Positions 36,639-45,106 of a stretch of DNA of 64,000 nucleotides are shown piece after piece. The stretch's first letter is position 1. Every line of letters starts with the position of its first letter. Under the pieces are notes generated by a model, which was given only the letters and a program-made list of their open reading frames with translations, ran no database searches and had not been told where the DNA came from. The stretch spans positions 23,644-87,643 of the forward strand of contig JAEUHI010000005.1 in the NCBI GenBank assembly GCA_016795385.1, given 5' to 3'. A program made the translations under genes and the position numbers. Origin of the DNA: Verrucomicrobiales bacterium (GTDB taxonomy: Bacteria > Verrucomicrobiota > Verrucomicrobiia > Verrucomicrobiales > DEV007).

Positions 36639-36889
36639 GAAGGGGAGGGATGAAGCGGGATCCGGTCACGCCGGATCCCGATTTCTCCCCGAAAGCAGAT
36701 CCCGGACCAGCGGGAAGGAAAACTCCCTTCCCGCGCCTTTTGCTGACACTAACAAAACAACAGAAAATCTCGCCACCGACCTCCCACTCCCTGAGACCCA
36801 TGGAGACATGGGAATGTTAGGAGAACTCCAAGGAGCGGAAAAATTTTCGCCGATTGAACGTCCTCCGCACTCCTGGGTCCAAATGGAAC

Positions 36890-37153
36890 ATGAAACGCTC
36901 GATCGTCGAAGTGCCGTGGACCGACGGCCTGAAATTCCGTAGTGCCGCCCGCATCATCCGTGCCGCGGAATCCTTCAGCTCCTCCATCGTCCTGCGTTGT
37001 GGCGAGCGCATCGCCGATGTGCGCAGCATCCTCGGTCTCGTGATGCTCTGCGCCTCGATGGGCGCCGCCGTCACAATCGAGGCGGCGGGCGAAGACGAGG
37101 CCGGGGCCGTCGAGGCGATCACCCGCGTCTTCGCTTCCGGCGACAACGAATAA
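36890..37153 (+). CDS. HPr-like protein lacking the phosphorylatable histidine (Crh-like)
   Basis: The ATG at 36890 gives 87 residues with an HPr fold. The active-site loop that reads GLHARPA in HPr reads GLKFRSA here, so the histidine phosphorylated by enzyme I is replaced. The regulatory serine segment is kept (VRSILGLVMLCASMG, matching the Ser46 region KSILGLMML). Loss of His15 with retention of Ser46 is the pattern of Bacillus Crh, a regulator rather than a sugar-transport phosphocarrier. This suggests control by an HPr kinase/phosphorylase (inference). The 251-bp gap to the exoprotein gene holds nothing I can name. Confidence 0.75.
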   Translation: MKRSIVEVPWTDGLKFRSAARIIRAAESFSSSIVLRCGERIADVRSILGLVMLCASMGAAVTIEAAGEDEAGAVEAITRVFASGDNE

Positions 37154-37172
37154 GTCCCATCGTGGACCCGTC

Positions 37173-37892
37173 TCAGCGCTTTGCGGACTCCACGCCCCAG
37201 ACCTTCTCGATCATGCGGTAGGTCTTCGCATCGAAGGCTTTCAACTGACGCCGGTTGAATGGCTGGAAATCGTTCCGGCCGAAATAGGCCTCGCTCGCCT
37301 CCGCGAAAAACTCCATCGGATTGTTGAGGGCGTAGGCCTTGCGCTTCGATCCGTCGTAGTAGAGCACCCGCTTGTATTTGCCCCCCTTCACGGCACGGTT
37401 GTAGGCCGAAAAAATGAGCGGGTGATCGTATCCACCTGGCAGGAAGCGGTGATGGTAGGCATGGGCGAGTTCATGCAGCACCAACCACGGCTGGTGTTTC
37501 GACCACTCGAGAAAATCATCCACGTCCATGATCTCGATCGACTGGGCCATTTCCACGACGCGTCCGTTCGCCTCGAGCCAGCCGGCCGACGGATGATAGG
37601 CCGCTCCCGGAGCCACCTCGCGGCTCAGCCAGATCGTCACCTGCTGCAGCTTCGGGATCACCGCCTTCGGCACGACCCGGCGCACCCCGGCGAGTTTCGA
37701 GCCGAGCAAGGCCAGCGCTTGCTCCCGGCGCGGATCGCCCGTCAGCGATTTCTCCACCTTCACGGTCCAGCCCTCGAGAGCAGTCGTCTCGTAGTCGTCC
37801 GCGGTCAGGGCAAAAGCCTCGTTCGTCGCGGCAAAGAAGACCACGAATGCCAGAAGGAGCCGCGCCAAACGCGGAGGTCGGGAAAGGAACAT
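37173..37892 (-). CDS. Secreted zinc metallopeptidase-like protein (HExxH)
   Basis: A 239-residue protein with signal peptide (LLLAFVVFFAATNEAFA). WLVLHELAHAYHHRF carries HELAH, the zincin HExxH motif, and NPMEFFAEASEAYFG about 55 residues later supplies a Glu typical of the third zinc ligand. AAYHPSAGWLEANGR precedes it, as in secreted putative peptidases distantly related to the lethal-factor C-terminal domain. It probably acts in the periplasm or outside the cell on an unknown protein. The intergenic side (37893-38005) contains an unusually AT-rich stretch near 37910-37945 that may hold its promoter. Confidence 0.7.
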   Translation of the reverse strand: MFLSRPPRLARLLLAFVVFFAATNEAFALTADDYETTALEGWTVKVEKSLTGDPRREQALALLGSKLAGVRRVVPKAVIPKLQQVTIWLSREVAPGAAYHPSAGWLEANGRVVEMAQSIEIMDVDDFLEWSKHQPWLVLHELAHAYHHRFLPGGYDHPLIFSAYNRAVKGGKYKRVLYYDGSKRKAYALNNPMEFFAEASEAYFGRNDFQPFNRRQLKAFDAKTYRMIEKVWGVESAKR

Positions 37893-38005
37893 CGGGAAAT
37901 CTCGCTGATCATTTGGAATTTTTCAATAATTTCCATAATTCGTGAGTCGACACCCGTCCCTCGGAAGGCGGTTGACCGCGTCTCAGACTGGCCAATCTTG
38001 GCGGC

Positions 38006-38650
38006 ATGGGTGAATGGCAATTCCAGCGCAGCGGGCTACTTTGTGTCGTTTCGGGTCCTTCCGGATCCGGGAAAACGACCCTCTGCCGCCGTTTTTCCGA
38101 GAGTGACAGCGCCGCCGTCTACGCCGTCTCCGCGACGACTCGGGCACCACGTGAGGGCGAGCGCGACGGGATCGACTACCACTTTCTCGACCGGGCCGGC
38201 TTCGAAGCCGGGATCGCCCGGGGCGACTTTCTCGAATATGCCGAGGTCCACGGCCGCCTCTACGGCACCCTCAAAAGCGAGGTCCTCGGCCACCTCGAGG
38301 CGGGGCGCGACGTCCTCATGGACATCGACGTGCAGGGCGCGGCGCTCGTGCGAAGCTCCACCGATCCGGCGATCCGCGAGGCCCTCGTTGACATTTTCAT
38401 CCTCCTCCCCGGCGAGGCCGAGATCGCCAACCGCGTCCGCGCCCGGGGCACCGAGACCGAGGAGCAACTCGCGGTGCGCCTCCAGACCGCCCGCGAGGAA
38501 TCGCGCCACTGGTCCGAGTACCGCTACACCTTCATCAGCGCCGACCGCGAGACCGATTTCGCCACCTTCTCCTCCATCCTCGTCGGGGAACGCTGCCGCT
38601 CTCGCCGCTTGCGCAACCTCGCCGCCGACCCGAACGTTCCCGGTGAGTGA
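38006..38650 (+). CDS. gmk: Guanylate kinase
   Basis: A 214-residue protein of normal length. The P-loop is SGPSGSGKTTL. The GMP-binding part is seen in SATTRAPREGERDGIDYHFL and EYAEVHGRLYGT, and the lid/Arg region in RVRARGTETEEQLAVRL. It phosphorylates GMP to GDP with ATP in the cytoplasm. The stop overlaps the GTG start of coaC by 8 nt. Pairing of gmk with coaBC (often with rpoZ between) is common in bacteria; no rpoZ is present here. Confidence 0.95.
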   Translation: MGEWQFQRSGLLCVVSGPSGSGKTTLCRRFSESDSAAVYAVSATTRAPREGERDGIDYHFLDRAGFEAGIARGDFLEYAEVHGRLYGTLKSEVLGHLEAGRDVLMDIDVQGAALVRSSTDPAIREALVDIFILLPGEAEIANRVRARGTETEEQLAVRLQTAREESRHWSEYRYTFISADRETDFATFSSILVGERCRSRRLRNLAADPNVPGE

Positions 38651-39203
38651 TTCCCCCTCAGGCAAAACCATCGTCCTCGGCGTGACCGGCTCCATCGCCG
38701 CCTACAAGGCCGCCGATCTCGCAAGCCGCCTCGTCAAGCGCGGGCACGAGGTCCGCGTCGTCATGACGAAAGACGCGCAGGAGTTCATCACGCCTCTGAC
38801 CCTGCAGGTCCTTTCGCGGCATCCCGTCACCGCCGATCTCTACGACGAGAAACAGAGCTGGCATCCCGGCCACATCGATCTCGCCGACCGCGCCGACCTC
38901 CTCGTCGTCGCCCCCGCCACCGCGAACCTCATCGCGAAATTCGCCCACGGCATCGCCGACGACGCCCTCGGCGCGATCCATCTCGCCACCCGCGCGCCCG
39001 TCCTCATCGCTCCGGCGATGAACGGAAAAATGTGGGAACATCCCGCGACGCGCGGCAACGTCGAAATCCTGCGCGCCCGCGGGGTCTCCTTCATCGGACC
39101 CGAGGAGGGACTGCTCGCCTGCGGCTACGAAGGCGTCGGCCGCCTCTGGCCTGTCGAGGGGATCGAAGCGAGGATCGAAGAGATGCTCGCCGCGAAAGGC
39201 TGA
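38643..39203 (+). CDS. coaC: Phosphopantothenoylcysteine decarboxylase (stand-alone CoaC)
   Basis: A GTG start at 38643 (overlapping gmk) gives 186 residues. Flavoprotein family motifs: VLGVTGSIAAYKAADL, the active-site histidine in WHPGHIDLADRADLLVVAPATAN, PAMNGKMWEHPAT (the PAMNxxMW substrate loop), and LLACGYEGVGRL with the active-site Cys. It decarboxylates phosphopantothenoylcysteine in coenzyme A synthesis. In most bacteria this domain is fused to CoaB; here the two activities are separate genes 12 bp apart. Confidence 0.9.
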   Translation: MSDSPSGKTIVLGVTGSIAAYKAADLASRLVKRGHEVRVVMTKDAQEFITPLTLQVLSRHPVTADLYDEKQSWHPGHIDLADRADLLVVAPATANLIAKFAHGIADDALGAIHLATRAPVLIAPAMNGKMWEHPATRGNVEILRARGVSFIGPEEGLLACGYEGVGRLWPVEGIEARIEEMLAAKG

Positions 39204-39215
39204 GAGACCATCGCC

Positions 39216-39848
39216 ATGCGCTTTCTCATCACCGCCGGACCCACCCGCGAGCCGATCGATCCGGTTCGTTATCTTTCAAACCGTTCCTCCGGCAAGATGG
39301 GATACGCGCTCGCCGAAGCGGCTCTCGGCAGAGGACACGAGGTTGTCCTCATCAGCGGTCCCGTGAACATCCCCGCCCCCGACGGCGCCACGGTGGTCCG
39401 CGTCGAGACCGCCCAAGAGATGTATGACGCCGTCGCCGAACGGATCGGGGAAGCCGAGGTCGCGATCTTCTGCGCCGCCGTCGCCGACTACCGCGTCGCC
39501 GAGGTCGCGGGGGAAAAGATCAAGAAGACCGGCGAGACCCTCACCCTGACATTGATCAAAAATCCCGACATCCTCGGCAGCGCGCGGAGCGTCTTCGGCT
39601 TCACCGGCCTCCTCATCGGCTTCGCTGCCGAGACCGAAAAACTTGCCGAACACGCCACCGGCAAACTTCTCCGCAAGGGCTGCGACCTCCTCGTGGCCAA
39701 TGACGTGAGCCGCTCCGACATCGCCTTCGACCGCGACGAAAACGAGGTCGAGCTCTTCTACCGCGATGGCCGGCACGAAACCCTGGCGCGGGCATCGAAG
39801 CGGGAAATCGCGGAGGGGCTGGTGGAGCGGGTGGAGGAGTTGGGGTGA
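39216..39848 (+). CDS. coaB: Phosphopantothenate-cysteine ligase (stand-alone CoaB)
   Basis: A 210-residue protein opening with FLITAGPTREPIDPVRYLSN and SSGKMGYALAEAA, the nucleotide-binding start of CoaB. AAVADYRV and KIKKTGETLTLTLIKNPDIL are the classic AxxxADY and KIKK motifs. VANDVSRSDIAFDRDENEV is the conserved later block. It joins cysteine to 4-phosphopantothenate. It is separate from coaC, its usual fusion partner, but clearly in the same operon (gmk-coaC-coaB). Confidence 0.9.
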   Translation: MRFLITAGPTREPIDPVRYLSNRSSGKMGYALAEAALGRGHEVVLISGPVNIPAPDGATVVRVETAQEMYDAVAERIGEAEVAIFCAAVADYRVAEVAGEKIKKTGETLTLTLIKNPDILGSARSVFGFTGLLIGFAAETEKLAEHATGKLLRKGCDLLVANDVSRSDIAFDRDENEVELFYRDGRHETLARASKREIAEGLVERVEELG

Positions 39849-39977
39849 GGGCCGACGGACGATCAATGACGGGACCACGATCGATTCTGTCGATGTTGAG
39901 TGCCGGGAGAATCAATTTGCTGGAAGTGCAAGCGGACGGCAGATACTTCTGTCAGTGTCAGCCCTGCCCATCGGATC

Positions 39978-42713
39978 ATGCCCCTCTCGTTCCAACTTCC
40001 CTCCCGCCGCGATCCACGATGGGTGTTCGGAGCGCTTCTGCTGACCTATGCGGTGGCCGGATGCACCGTGCTGGGTTTCAACCGCGATCCGTGGCAGATG
40101 GCACTGACGGTGCTGGCGTGTGTGGTTTTGGATGCGGGTCTGACCTGGTGGTTGCGGGGAGAGAAGGTGTTTCCGTTGAGCGCCGGGATCACCGGCCTGG
40201 GGTTGTCCTTGCTCGTCAACTACCCGCATGACCACCTCCTCTTGTTCCTGCCGGCCTTCTTTGCGATCGCCTCGAAGCACGTGATCACTTTCGGGGGCAA
40301 GCATGTCTTCAATCCCGGACTGGTCGGTGTGATCGCGGCGCTGACGCTCGGTGGAGGCCGCTTCGCGACCGCCCCCCCATATCAGTGGGGAGATCACGCC
40401 TGGCTCGCGGGAGTGTTCATCGCCCTCGCCGCCCTGGCGGGATTCGTCACTAAGATCCGCCGAACTCCGTTGATCCTATCTTTCCTCATCAGCTTCGCGA
40501 TCCTCACGATCCTCCGAGCGTGGATGATGCGCTGGCATCTGCCACCGGAAACACTGATCGCGGGCACCCTGACATCACCCGCCTTTTTCCTGTTCGCCTT
40601 TTACATGATCACCGATCCCAAAACCTCGCCGGTATCGACCGCGGGGCAGTTCGCGTGGGGTGTCTCGGTGGCGTTCCTTGACCTGGTCCTCCATTTCAAA
40701 TCCTCCCTCGCCACGATCTTCTGGGCACTCTTTCTCGTAACGGCGGCGCGCTGGGCGTTTTCACATGCCATGCAGGTGCGGAGTGCCGGATGGCGCTCGC
40801 TCGTGCCGGGCAAGGCTTGGGTTCGGGCCACCGCGACAATCGCTTGTCTGGGAATGGCCGGTTCCGGCTTGTATTCGCAGGTCTTGCACCCGAAAGTGCT
40901 GGCTCCGGAGCCGGGATTCGTTTTCGAGAAGGAGGAGGACCCCGGGGTGACGAGCGAACTTAGCGACCTGCTGACAAAGGTCGACCCGCGCGTCGCCCAC
41001 ATCGCCAAATGGGTCCTCTCGGTCGGGGATGCCGTGGCGGTAGGCGACTACGATCATGACGGATGGCAGGACATCTTTCTGACCAACCCCCTCAAGCGGG
41101 CCCGGGATCGGAACGCTCTCTACCGGAACCTCGGCGGCCTCCGTTTCGAGCGAGTTCCCCTGCCGGCGCTCGATGAAATCAATGAACATCCGGAGAGACA
41201 CGGTCTCATTGCCGGAGCGATGTTCGTCGATTACGACAATAGCGGGAGGCAATCGTTGTTGCTGACCACCGGTTGGGGCCGGACGAAATTGCTGAAGAAC
41301 ACCCCGGAGGGTTTCCGCGACGTCACCGTGGAAAGCGGGATCGACGAATACACGGTGAGCGTAGCCGTCACGATGGCGGACTTCGACCGCGACGGCGACC
41401 TCGATCTCTTCATCGGAAACGCGATGACCCCCCTGCTGCCAGATTACAATCCTCCGAAACGCTTCAATATCTTCCAATTGCCCCAACCCGAGGGCGAAAA
41501 CGACCGGAGGCCCTACCACTTCATGCATTCGACCTGGCACAATGCCCGCAACGGAGGCCTCAACGCCCTGTATCACCAAACCGAACGGGGCACCTTTGTG
41601 AAAGCCGATGTCGCCGCGCTGGGCATGCCGGAAACGCACTGGACCATGGCGGTGGGTAGCGCGGACCTGAACCAGGATGGTTGGGCCGACCTCTATTGTG
41701 CCAGCGACTACGGTCCGGACGATCTCTACCTGAACCAAGAGGGACGAGGCTTCCGGCGGGTCGCGGGAACCTTTGTTGGCAGTATCGGCCGCGACACCTA
41801 TAAAGGCATGAACGTCTCGATCGGAGACCTCGACAATCGCGGCTGGCAGGATGTGCATGTGTCGAATGTCCACGCCCCCCTGCAGGCGGAAGGCAGCCTG
41901 GTGTGGAGCGTCGAACCGGACGCAGGCGAGGAAGGTGGAATCCGGATCAGGGACCGGGCGACCGAGCGAAGGCTCGTCAACGAACAACGCTTTGCCTGGG
42001 GCGCGGCCCTGGGTGATCTCAATCTCGATGGATGGCTCGATCTCGTGCAGGCCAACGGAATGGTGGACGACACACCCGACCGTGTCTTTGCCACGCCGCA
42101 GAACTATTGGTACCGGGCCTCGCTCGTGATGCGATCCGGACCCGAGATCCACAGCTACGCCGACCGGTGGGCGGACCTGCGCGGCTACGAAATCTGGGGG
42201 CGCCAGCAGAATCGGGTCTACCTGTCCAACGGTCGCGCCCCGGCCCGTTTCATCGATGTGGCGGATGCCGTTGGTTTGACGGAGAAGACCAACACCCGCG
42301 CGGCGGCGCTGGCGGATTTTGACAACGATGGCGACCTCGATCTGGTCCTCACCCACCAGTTTGCCAACGCGGAAGTCTTCCGGAACACGCGAATGGAGAA
42401 TGACGCGGATCGACCCCATTGGTTCGGACTCGATCTGCGTGGCGATGGTCGCCGGGTGAACCGCGATGCGGTGGGGGCGCAGGTGTTTGTCACTGCCGGC
42501 GGCCTGCGGCAGATGCGCGAGGTCTCGCTCACCTCCGGCTTCTCCGCCCAGAGCGACCGCCGGCTTCTCTTCGGACTGGGAGAACACGGGCAAACCGTGG
42601 ATCTCGAAATCCGCTGGCCCGGTGGCCCGGTGCAGCACTGGAAGGGCCTGCCGGTGGATCGTTATCACCTCATCGAGTTTACCGCTTCCAAGCCCTCACC
42701 CGCCGATTCCTGA
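39978..42713 (+). CDS. RnfD/NqrB-like membrane domain fused to FG-GAP/ASPIC-UnbV domain
   Basis: The ATG at 39978 gives 911 residues. Residues 1-285 are a multi-pass domain of the RnfD/NqrB type (SAGITGLGLSLLVNYPHD, GKHVFNPGLVGVI, FYMITDPKTSP). The canonical SGAT flavin-attachment motif is not visible; the nearest segment is AGTLTSP. After a last helix, residues 350-890 form an FG-GAP propeller with Asp-rich calcium loops (DYDHDGWQD, DFDRDGDLD, DLNQDGWAD, DFDNDGDLD). It ends in an ASPIC/UnbV domain (DAVGAQVFVTAGG, LTSGFSAQSDRRLLFGLG). Separate UnbU (membrane) and UnbV proteins are, from memory, conserved in enediyne clusters; here they appear fused. It is first in an eleven-gene operon, perhaps serving electron transfer to the oxygenases (inference). 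Confidence 0.8.
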   Translation: MPLSFQLPSRRDPRWVFGALLLTYAVAGCTVLGFNRDPWQMALTVLACVVLDAGLTWWLRGEKVFPLSAGITGLGLSLLVNYPHDHLLLFLPAFFAIASKHVITFGGKHVFNPGLVGVIAALTLGGGRFATAPPYQWGDHAWLAGVFIALAALAGFVTKIRRTPLILSFLISFAILTILRAWMMRWHLPPETLIAGTLTSPAFFLFAFYMITDPKTSPVSTAGQFAWGVSVAFLDLVLHFKSSLATIFWALFLVTAARWAFSHAMQVRSAGWRSLVPGKAWVRATATIACLGMAGSGLYSQVLHPKVLAPEPGFVFEKEEDPGVTSELSDLLTKVDPRVAHIAKWVLSVGDAVAVGDYDHDGWQDIFLTNPLKRARDRNALYRNLGGLRFERVPLPALDEINEHPERHGLIAGAMFVDYDNSGRQSLLLTTGWGRTKLLKNTPEGFRDVTVESGIDEYTVSVAVTMADFDRDGDLDLFIGNAMTPLLPDYNPPKRFNIFQLPQPEGENDRRPYHFMHSTWHNARNGGLNALYHQTERGTFVKADVAALGMPETHWTMAVGSADLNQDGWADLYCASDYGPDDLYLNQEGRGFRRVAGTFVGSIGRDTYKGMNVSIGDLDNRGWQDVHVSNVHAPLQAEGSLVWSVEPDAGEEGGIRIRDRATERRLVNEQRFAWGAALGDLNLDGWLDLVQANGMVDDTPDRVFATPQNYWYRASLVMRSGPEIHSYADRWADLRGYEIWGRQQNRVYLSNGRAPARFIDVADAVGLTEKTNTRAAALADFDNDGDLDLVLTHQFANAEVFRNTRMENDADRPHWFGLDLRGDGRRVNRDAVGAQVFVTAGGLRQMREVSLTSGFSAQSDRRLLFGLGEHGQTVDLEIRWPGGPVQHWKGLPVDRYHLIEFTASKPSPADS

Positions 42714-42726
42714 CAGTCATTCATTC

Positions 42727-43743
42727 ATGTCGCTTCGCAATTTTTGGTACATCGCCTGCGCCGCAGACGATCTCAGACCCGGACCGAAGGCGGTGCGCCT
42801 TTTTGGCGAACACTTCGTGCTGTGGCGCGATGGATCGGGACAAGCGGCGGCGGCGGTGGATCGTTGCGCGCATCGCAATGCGCCGCTATCCGAAGGCGAA
42901 GTGAAAGGTGGTTGCCTCGCCTGTCCCTATCACGGATGGAGCTACGATGCCGAGGGCCGTTGCACCCGGGTCCCTTCGCTGGCCGATGGCCGCCCCATCC
43001 CCGCCAGCGCGAAGATCAAGACGCTTCCGGTCTGCGAACAGGACGGCTACGTCTGGGTGTGTCCCGGTGACCGGAGGCCGGACCATCCGCCGCGCCGGTT
43101 TCCGCATTGCGGCGAGGATGGATGGATCACTTTCCGCATGCGCACCCTATTTGATTCGGATGTGGAGTCCTGTCTCGAGAACTTCCTCGATTGTCCCCAC
43201 ACCGCCACCGTTCACCGCGGATGGTTCCGCAACCCGGATCCGCGCGAGGTGGATGCGGTGGTGCGCCGTCACGCGGAGGGAGTTGAAGTCGAGTTTGCCA
43301 ACGAACCGGCCACGGGCAGTCTGGTCTCGCGGTTGTTCTATCCCAAGGGAGCTAATTTGAAACACACCGACCGATTTCTGATGCCCAACCTCAGCCGGGT
43401 GGATTACGAATTCGGCTCCCGGCATCACTACATCATCACCTCCCAGGCCACCCCGGTCACCGAACGCAGGACCGAGGTCTTCACGGTCATCACGTTCCGT
43501 CACGGGAGCATCGGCCCGCTGGTGCGATGGTTCTTTCAACCGCTCTGTCATCACATCATCCGGCAGGACGTGGCGATCCTGAAACGACAGGGCCGCAACC
43601 TGCGCCGCTTCGGCGGGCCGGACTACGCGCATGTCGAGACCGACCTCGTCGGCCTGCACATGCACACCCTGAGAAGACGCGCCGAACTGGGAGAAGCACC
43701 ACCGGAAGAGATCAGCGAGCGGACTCTCCGCATCCGCTTTTGA
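42727..43743 (+). CDS. Rieske non-haem iron oxygenase (PaO/vanillate-demethylase type)
   Basis: The ATG at 42727, 13 bp after the previous stop, gives 338 residues. The N-terminal Rieske domain binds a 2Fe-2S cluster through C47-x-H49 and C66-x2-H69 (CAHR, CPYHGW). The catalytic domain has the mononuclear iron motif ENFLDCPHTATVHRG, with His158 and His163 and the bridging Asp155. Relatives include pheophorbide a oxygenase-like and demethylase-type enzymes that hydroxylate, demethylate or cyclise. No reductase or ferredoxin is in the cluster, so electrons may come from a shared system or the RnfD-like neighbour. The substrate is probably a lipid or amide made by the other genes (inference). 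Confidence 0.88.
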   Translation: MSLRNFWYIACAADDLRPGPKAVRLFGEHFVLWRDGSGQAAAAVDRCAHRNAPLSEGEVKGGCLACPYHGWSYDAEGRCTRVPSLADGRPIPASAKIKTLPVCEQDGYVWVCPGDRRPDHPPRRFPHCGEDGWITFRMRTLFDSDVESCLENFLDCPHTATVHRGWFRNPDPREVDAVVRRHAEGVEVEFANEPATGSLVSRLFYPKGANLKHTDRFLMPNLSRVDYEFGSRHHYIITSQATPVTERRTEVFTVITFRHGSIGPLVRWFFQPLCHHIIRQDVAILKRQGRNLRRFGGPDYAHVETDLVGLHMHTLRRRAELGEAPPEEISERTLRIRF

Positions 43744-43745
43744 GA

Positions 43746-44342
43746 ATGAGCCCACGCTCCTCCAACCTCCTCATCACCGCGCTGATCCTCCTGCTGGGTC
43801 TCTGCGTGGGGTTCGGCGTCTGGCAGAACTCTCACGGCGATGTCGGCGGGGACATTTCTCCGGCCAAGGTGCTTTGGTTGTGGATGGCGATCGGGTGTTT
43901 TCTCGTGATCCCAGCGTGCCTTTGGCGCGATGCCCGGCTCAGCGTGGCCGGGAGACGTTTGTGGGGTGTTTTCTTTCTTGGCTTTGCCGCGCGCGTCGCG
44001 ATCGAACTGCCGATGCTGGCCTTCACGAGGGCATGGCGATGCGAGCATGGCATCGCTCACGACGCGGTGATGCTCTTGTGGCTCGGGTGCGGCGTTGTCA
44101 AGGTGCCACGCCAAGACCGGGTCACGCGCACCTTTGTCGCCCTCGTGTCCTTGGCGTTGGTGGCGGAGATGCTCAATGCGTTCCTCTTCAGTCAGGCGGC
44201 GGAACCGGCTCAGGGGGTTTATTTCGCCTCGGAGTCCGAGGCCTTCGCGACGATCAACCGCGTCACGTGGATCGAGCTGGCGATTCTCCTTCCCCTGCTC
44301 GTCTACGGTGCCTGGGTCCATCGAAAGGAGGCGAAGACATGA
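43746..44342 (+). CDS. Small multi-pass membrane protein
   Basis: The ATG at 43746 follows the Rieske stop by 2 nt and gives 198 residues. I see five or six hydrophobic segments (LLITALILLLGLCVGFGVW; VLWLWMAIGCFLVIPACLW; LWGVFFLGFAARVAIELPML; TFVALVSLALVAEMLNAFLF; WIELAILLPLLVYGAWV). No family is recognised and no catalytic motif is evident. The stop overlaps the next ATG (ATGA). It may form a membrane complex with the desaturases. Confidence 0.65.
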   Translation: MSPRSSNLLITALILLLGLCVGFGVWQNSHGDVGGDISPAKVLWLWMAIGCFLVIPACLWRDARLSVAGRRLWGVFFLGFAARVAIELPMLAFTRAWRCEHGIAHDAVMLLWLGCGVVKVPRQDRVTRTFVALVSLALVAEMLNAFLFSQAAEPAQGVYFASESEAFATINRVTWIELAILLPLLVYGAWVHRKEAKT

Positions 44343-45106
44343 ACTCACGCCTCCGTTTTGAGATCACCGCGCCGGACGCTCTCGACGCGGCCCGGCGCTC
44401 GGCGATGCACGCACTCTTCGTGCGCTGCTATGACTGCGTGCCCGCGGACGCCTTCGAACGCGACCTGAATTCGAAGGATGCCGTCGTGCTGGTGAGCGAT
44501 GGCAACGGCGTGCTGCGGGGCTTTTCCACCCAGGCGTGGTTTGACTGGCAACATGACGGTGAACCGGTGCGCATCCTCTTTTCCGGTGACACGATCGTGG
44601 AGCCCGGTTATTGGGGTAGCCCGGAGCTCGCCCGAGGGTGGTGTGAAGTGGCGGCCCGATTGTTGAAGACCGAACCCGCCCGGCGGCTCTTCTGGCTACT
44701 CATCTCCAAGGGCTACCGTACTTACCTTTATCTGCCGGTGTTCTTTCGGGACTTCGTGCCGAGCCCCTCGTCATTAGACCCCCGTTCGTCTCGGATCAAA
44801 CCGTGCCCGAACGGACCTTCGTTGTCCCCGCTGCAAGCCTTGTTGGACGAGGTTGCCCGGTATCGTTTCGGATCCGCCTATGATGCGGCGACGGGGTTGG
44901 TGCGTTTTCCGGAATCGCAGGGTCAGTTGACTCCGGAATTGGCGGTCATCCCGGCGGGGCGGCGCGCCGATCCCCACGTGCGCTTCTTCCTCGATCGGAA
45001 TCCGGACTTCGCCCGCGGCGTCGAACTGGCCTGCATGGCCGAGGTTTCCCTGGAGAACACCCGTGGATTGGGCCGCCGCTGGCTGGAGCACGCCATGCAG
45101 GAATGA
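44339..45106 (+). CDS. GNAT-like acyltransferase of unassigned family
   Basis: It starts at the ATGA overlap (44339) and has 255 residues. The segment AMHALFVRCYDCVPADAFERDL, the strand GVLRGFSTQAW, GDTIVEPGYWGSPELA and WLLISKGYRTYLYLPVFFRDF look like a conserved family with GNAT-type strands but no clear acetyl-CoA Q/R-x-x-G-x-G/A loop. I believe similar proteins occur unannotated in other bacterial biosynthetic clusters. It may transfer an acyl group to an amine. It is followed by the GH3 gene, again with a 4-nt overlap. Confidence 0.55.
   Translation: MNSRLRFEITAPDALDAARRSAMHALFVRCYDCVPADAFERDLNSKDAVVLVSDGNGVLRGFSTQAWFDWQHDGEPVRILFSGDTIVEPGYWGSPELARGWCEVAARLLKTEPARRLFWLLISKGYRTYLYLPVFFRDFVPSPSSLDPRSSRIKPCPNGPSLSPLQALLDEVARYRFGSAYDAATGLVRFPESQGQLTPELAVIPAGRRADPHVRFFLDRNPDFARGVELACMAEVSLENTRGLGRRWLEHAMQE

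Noticed and set aside
37422..38642. Extension of coaC upstream over gmk
   Set aside because: The region is the gmk gene in another frame; the GTG at 38643 gives the normal CoaC start.
40761..42668. 635-residue minus-strand frame
   Set aside because: Antisense to the FG-GAP/UnbV part of the fusion protein, whose motifs are unambiguous.
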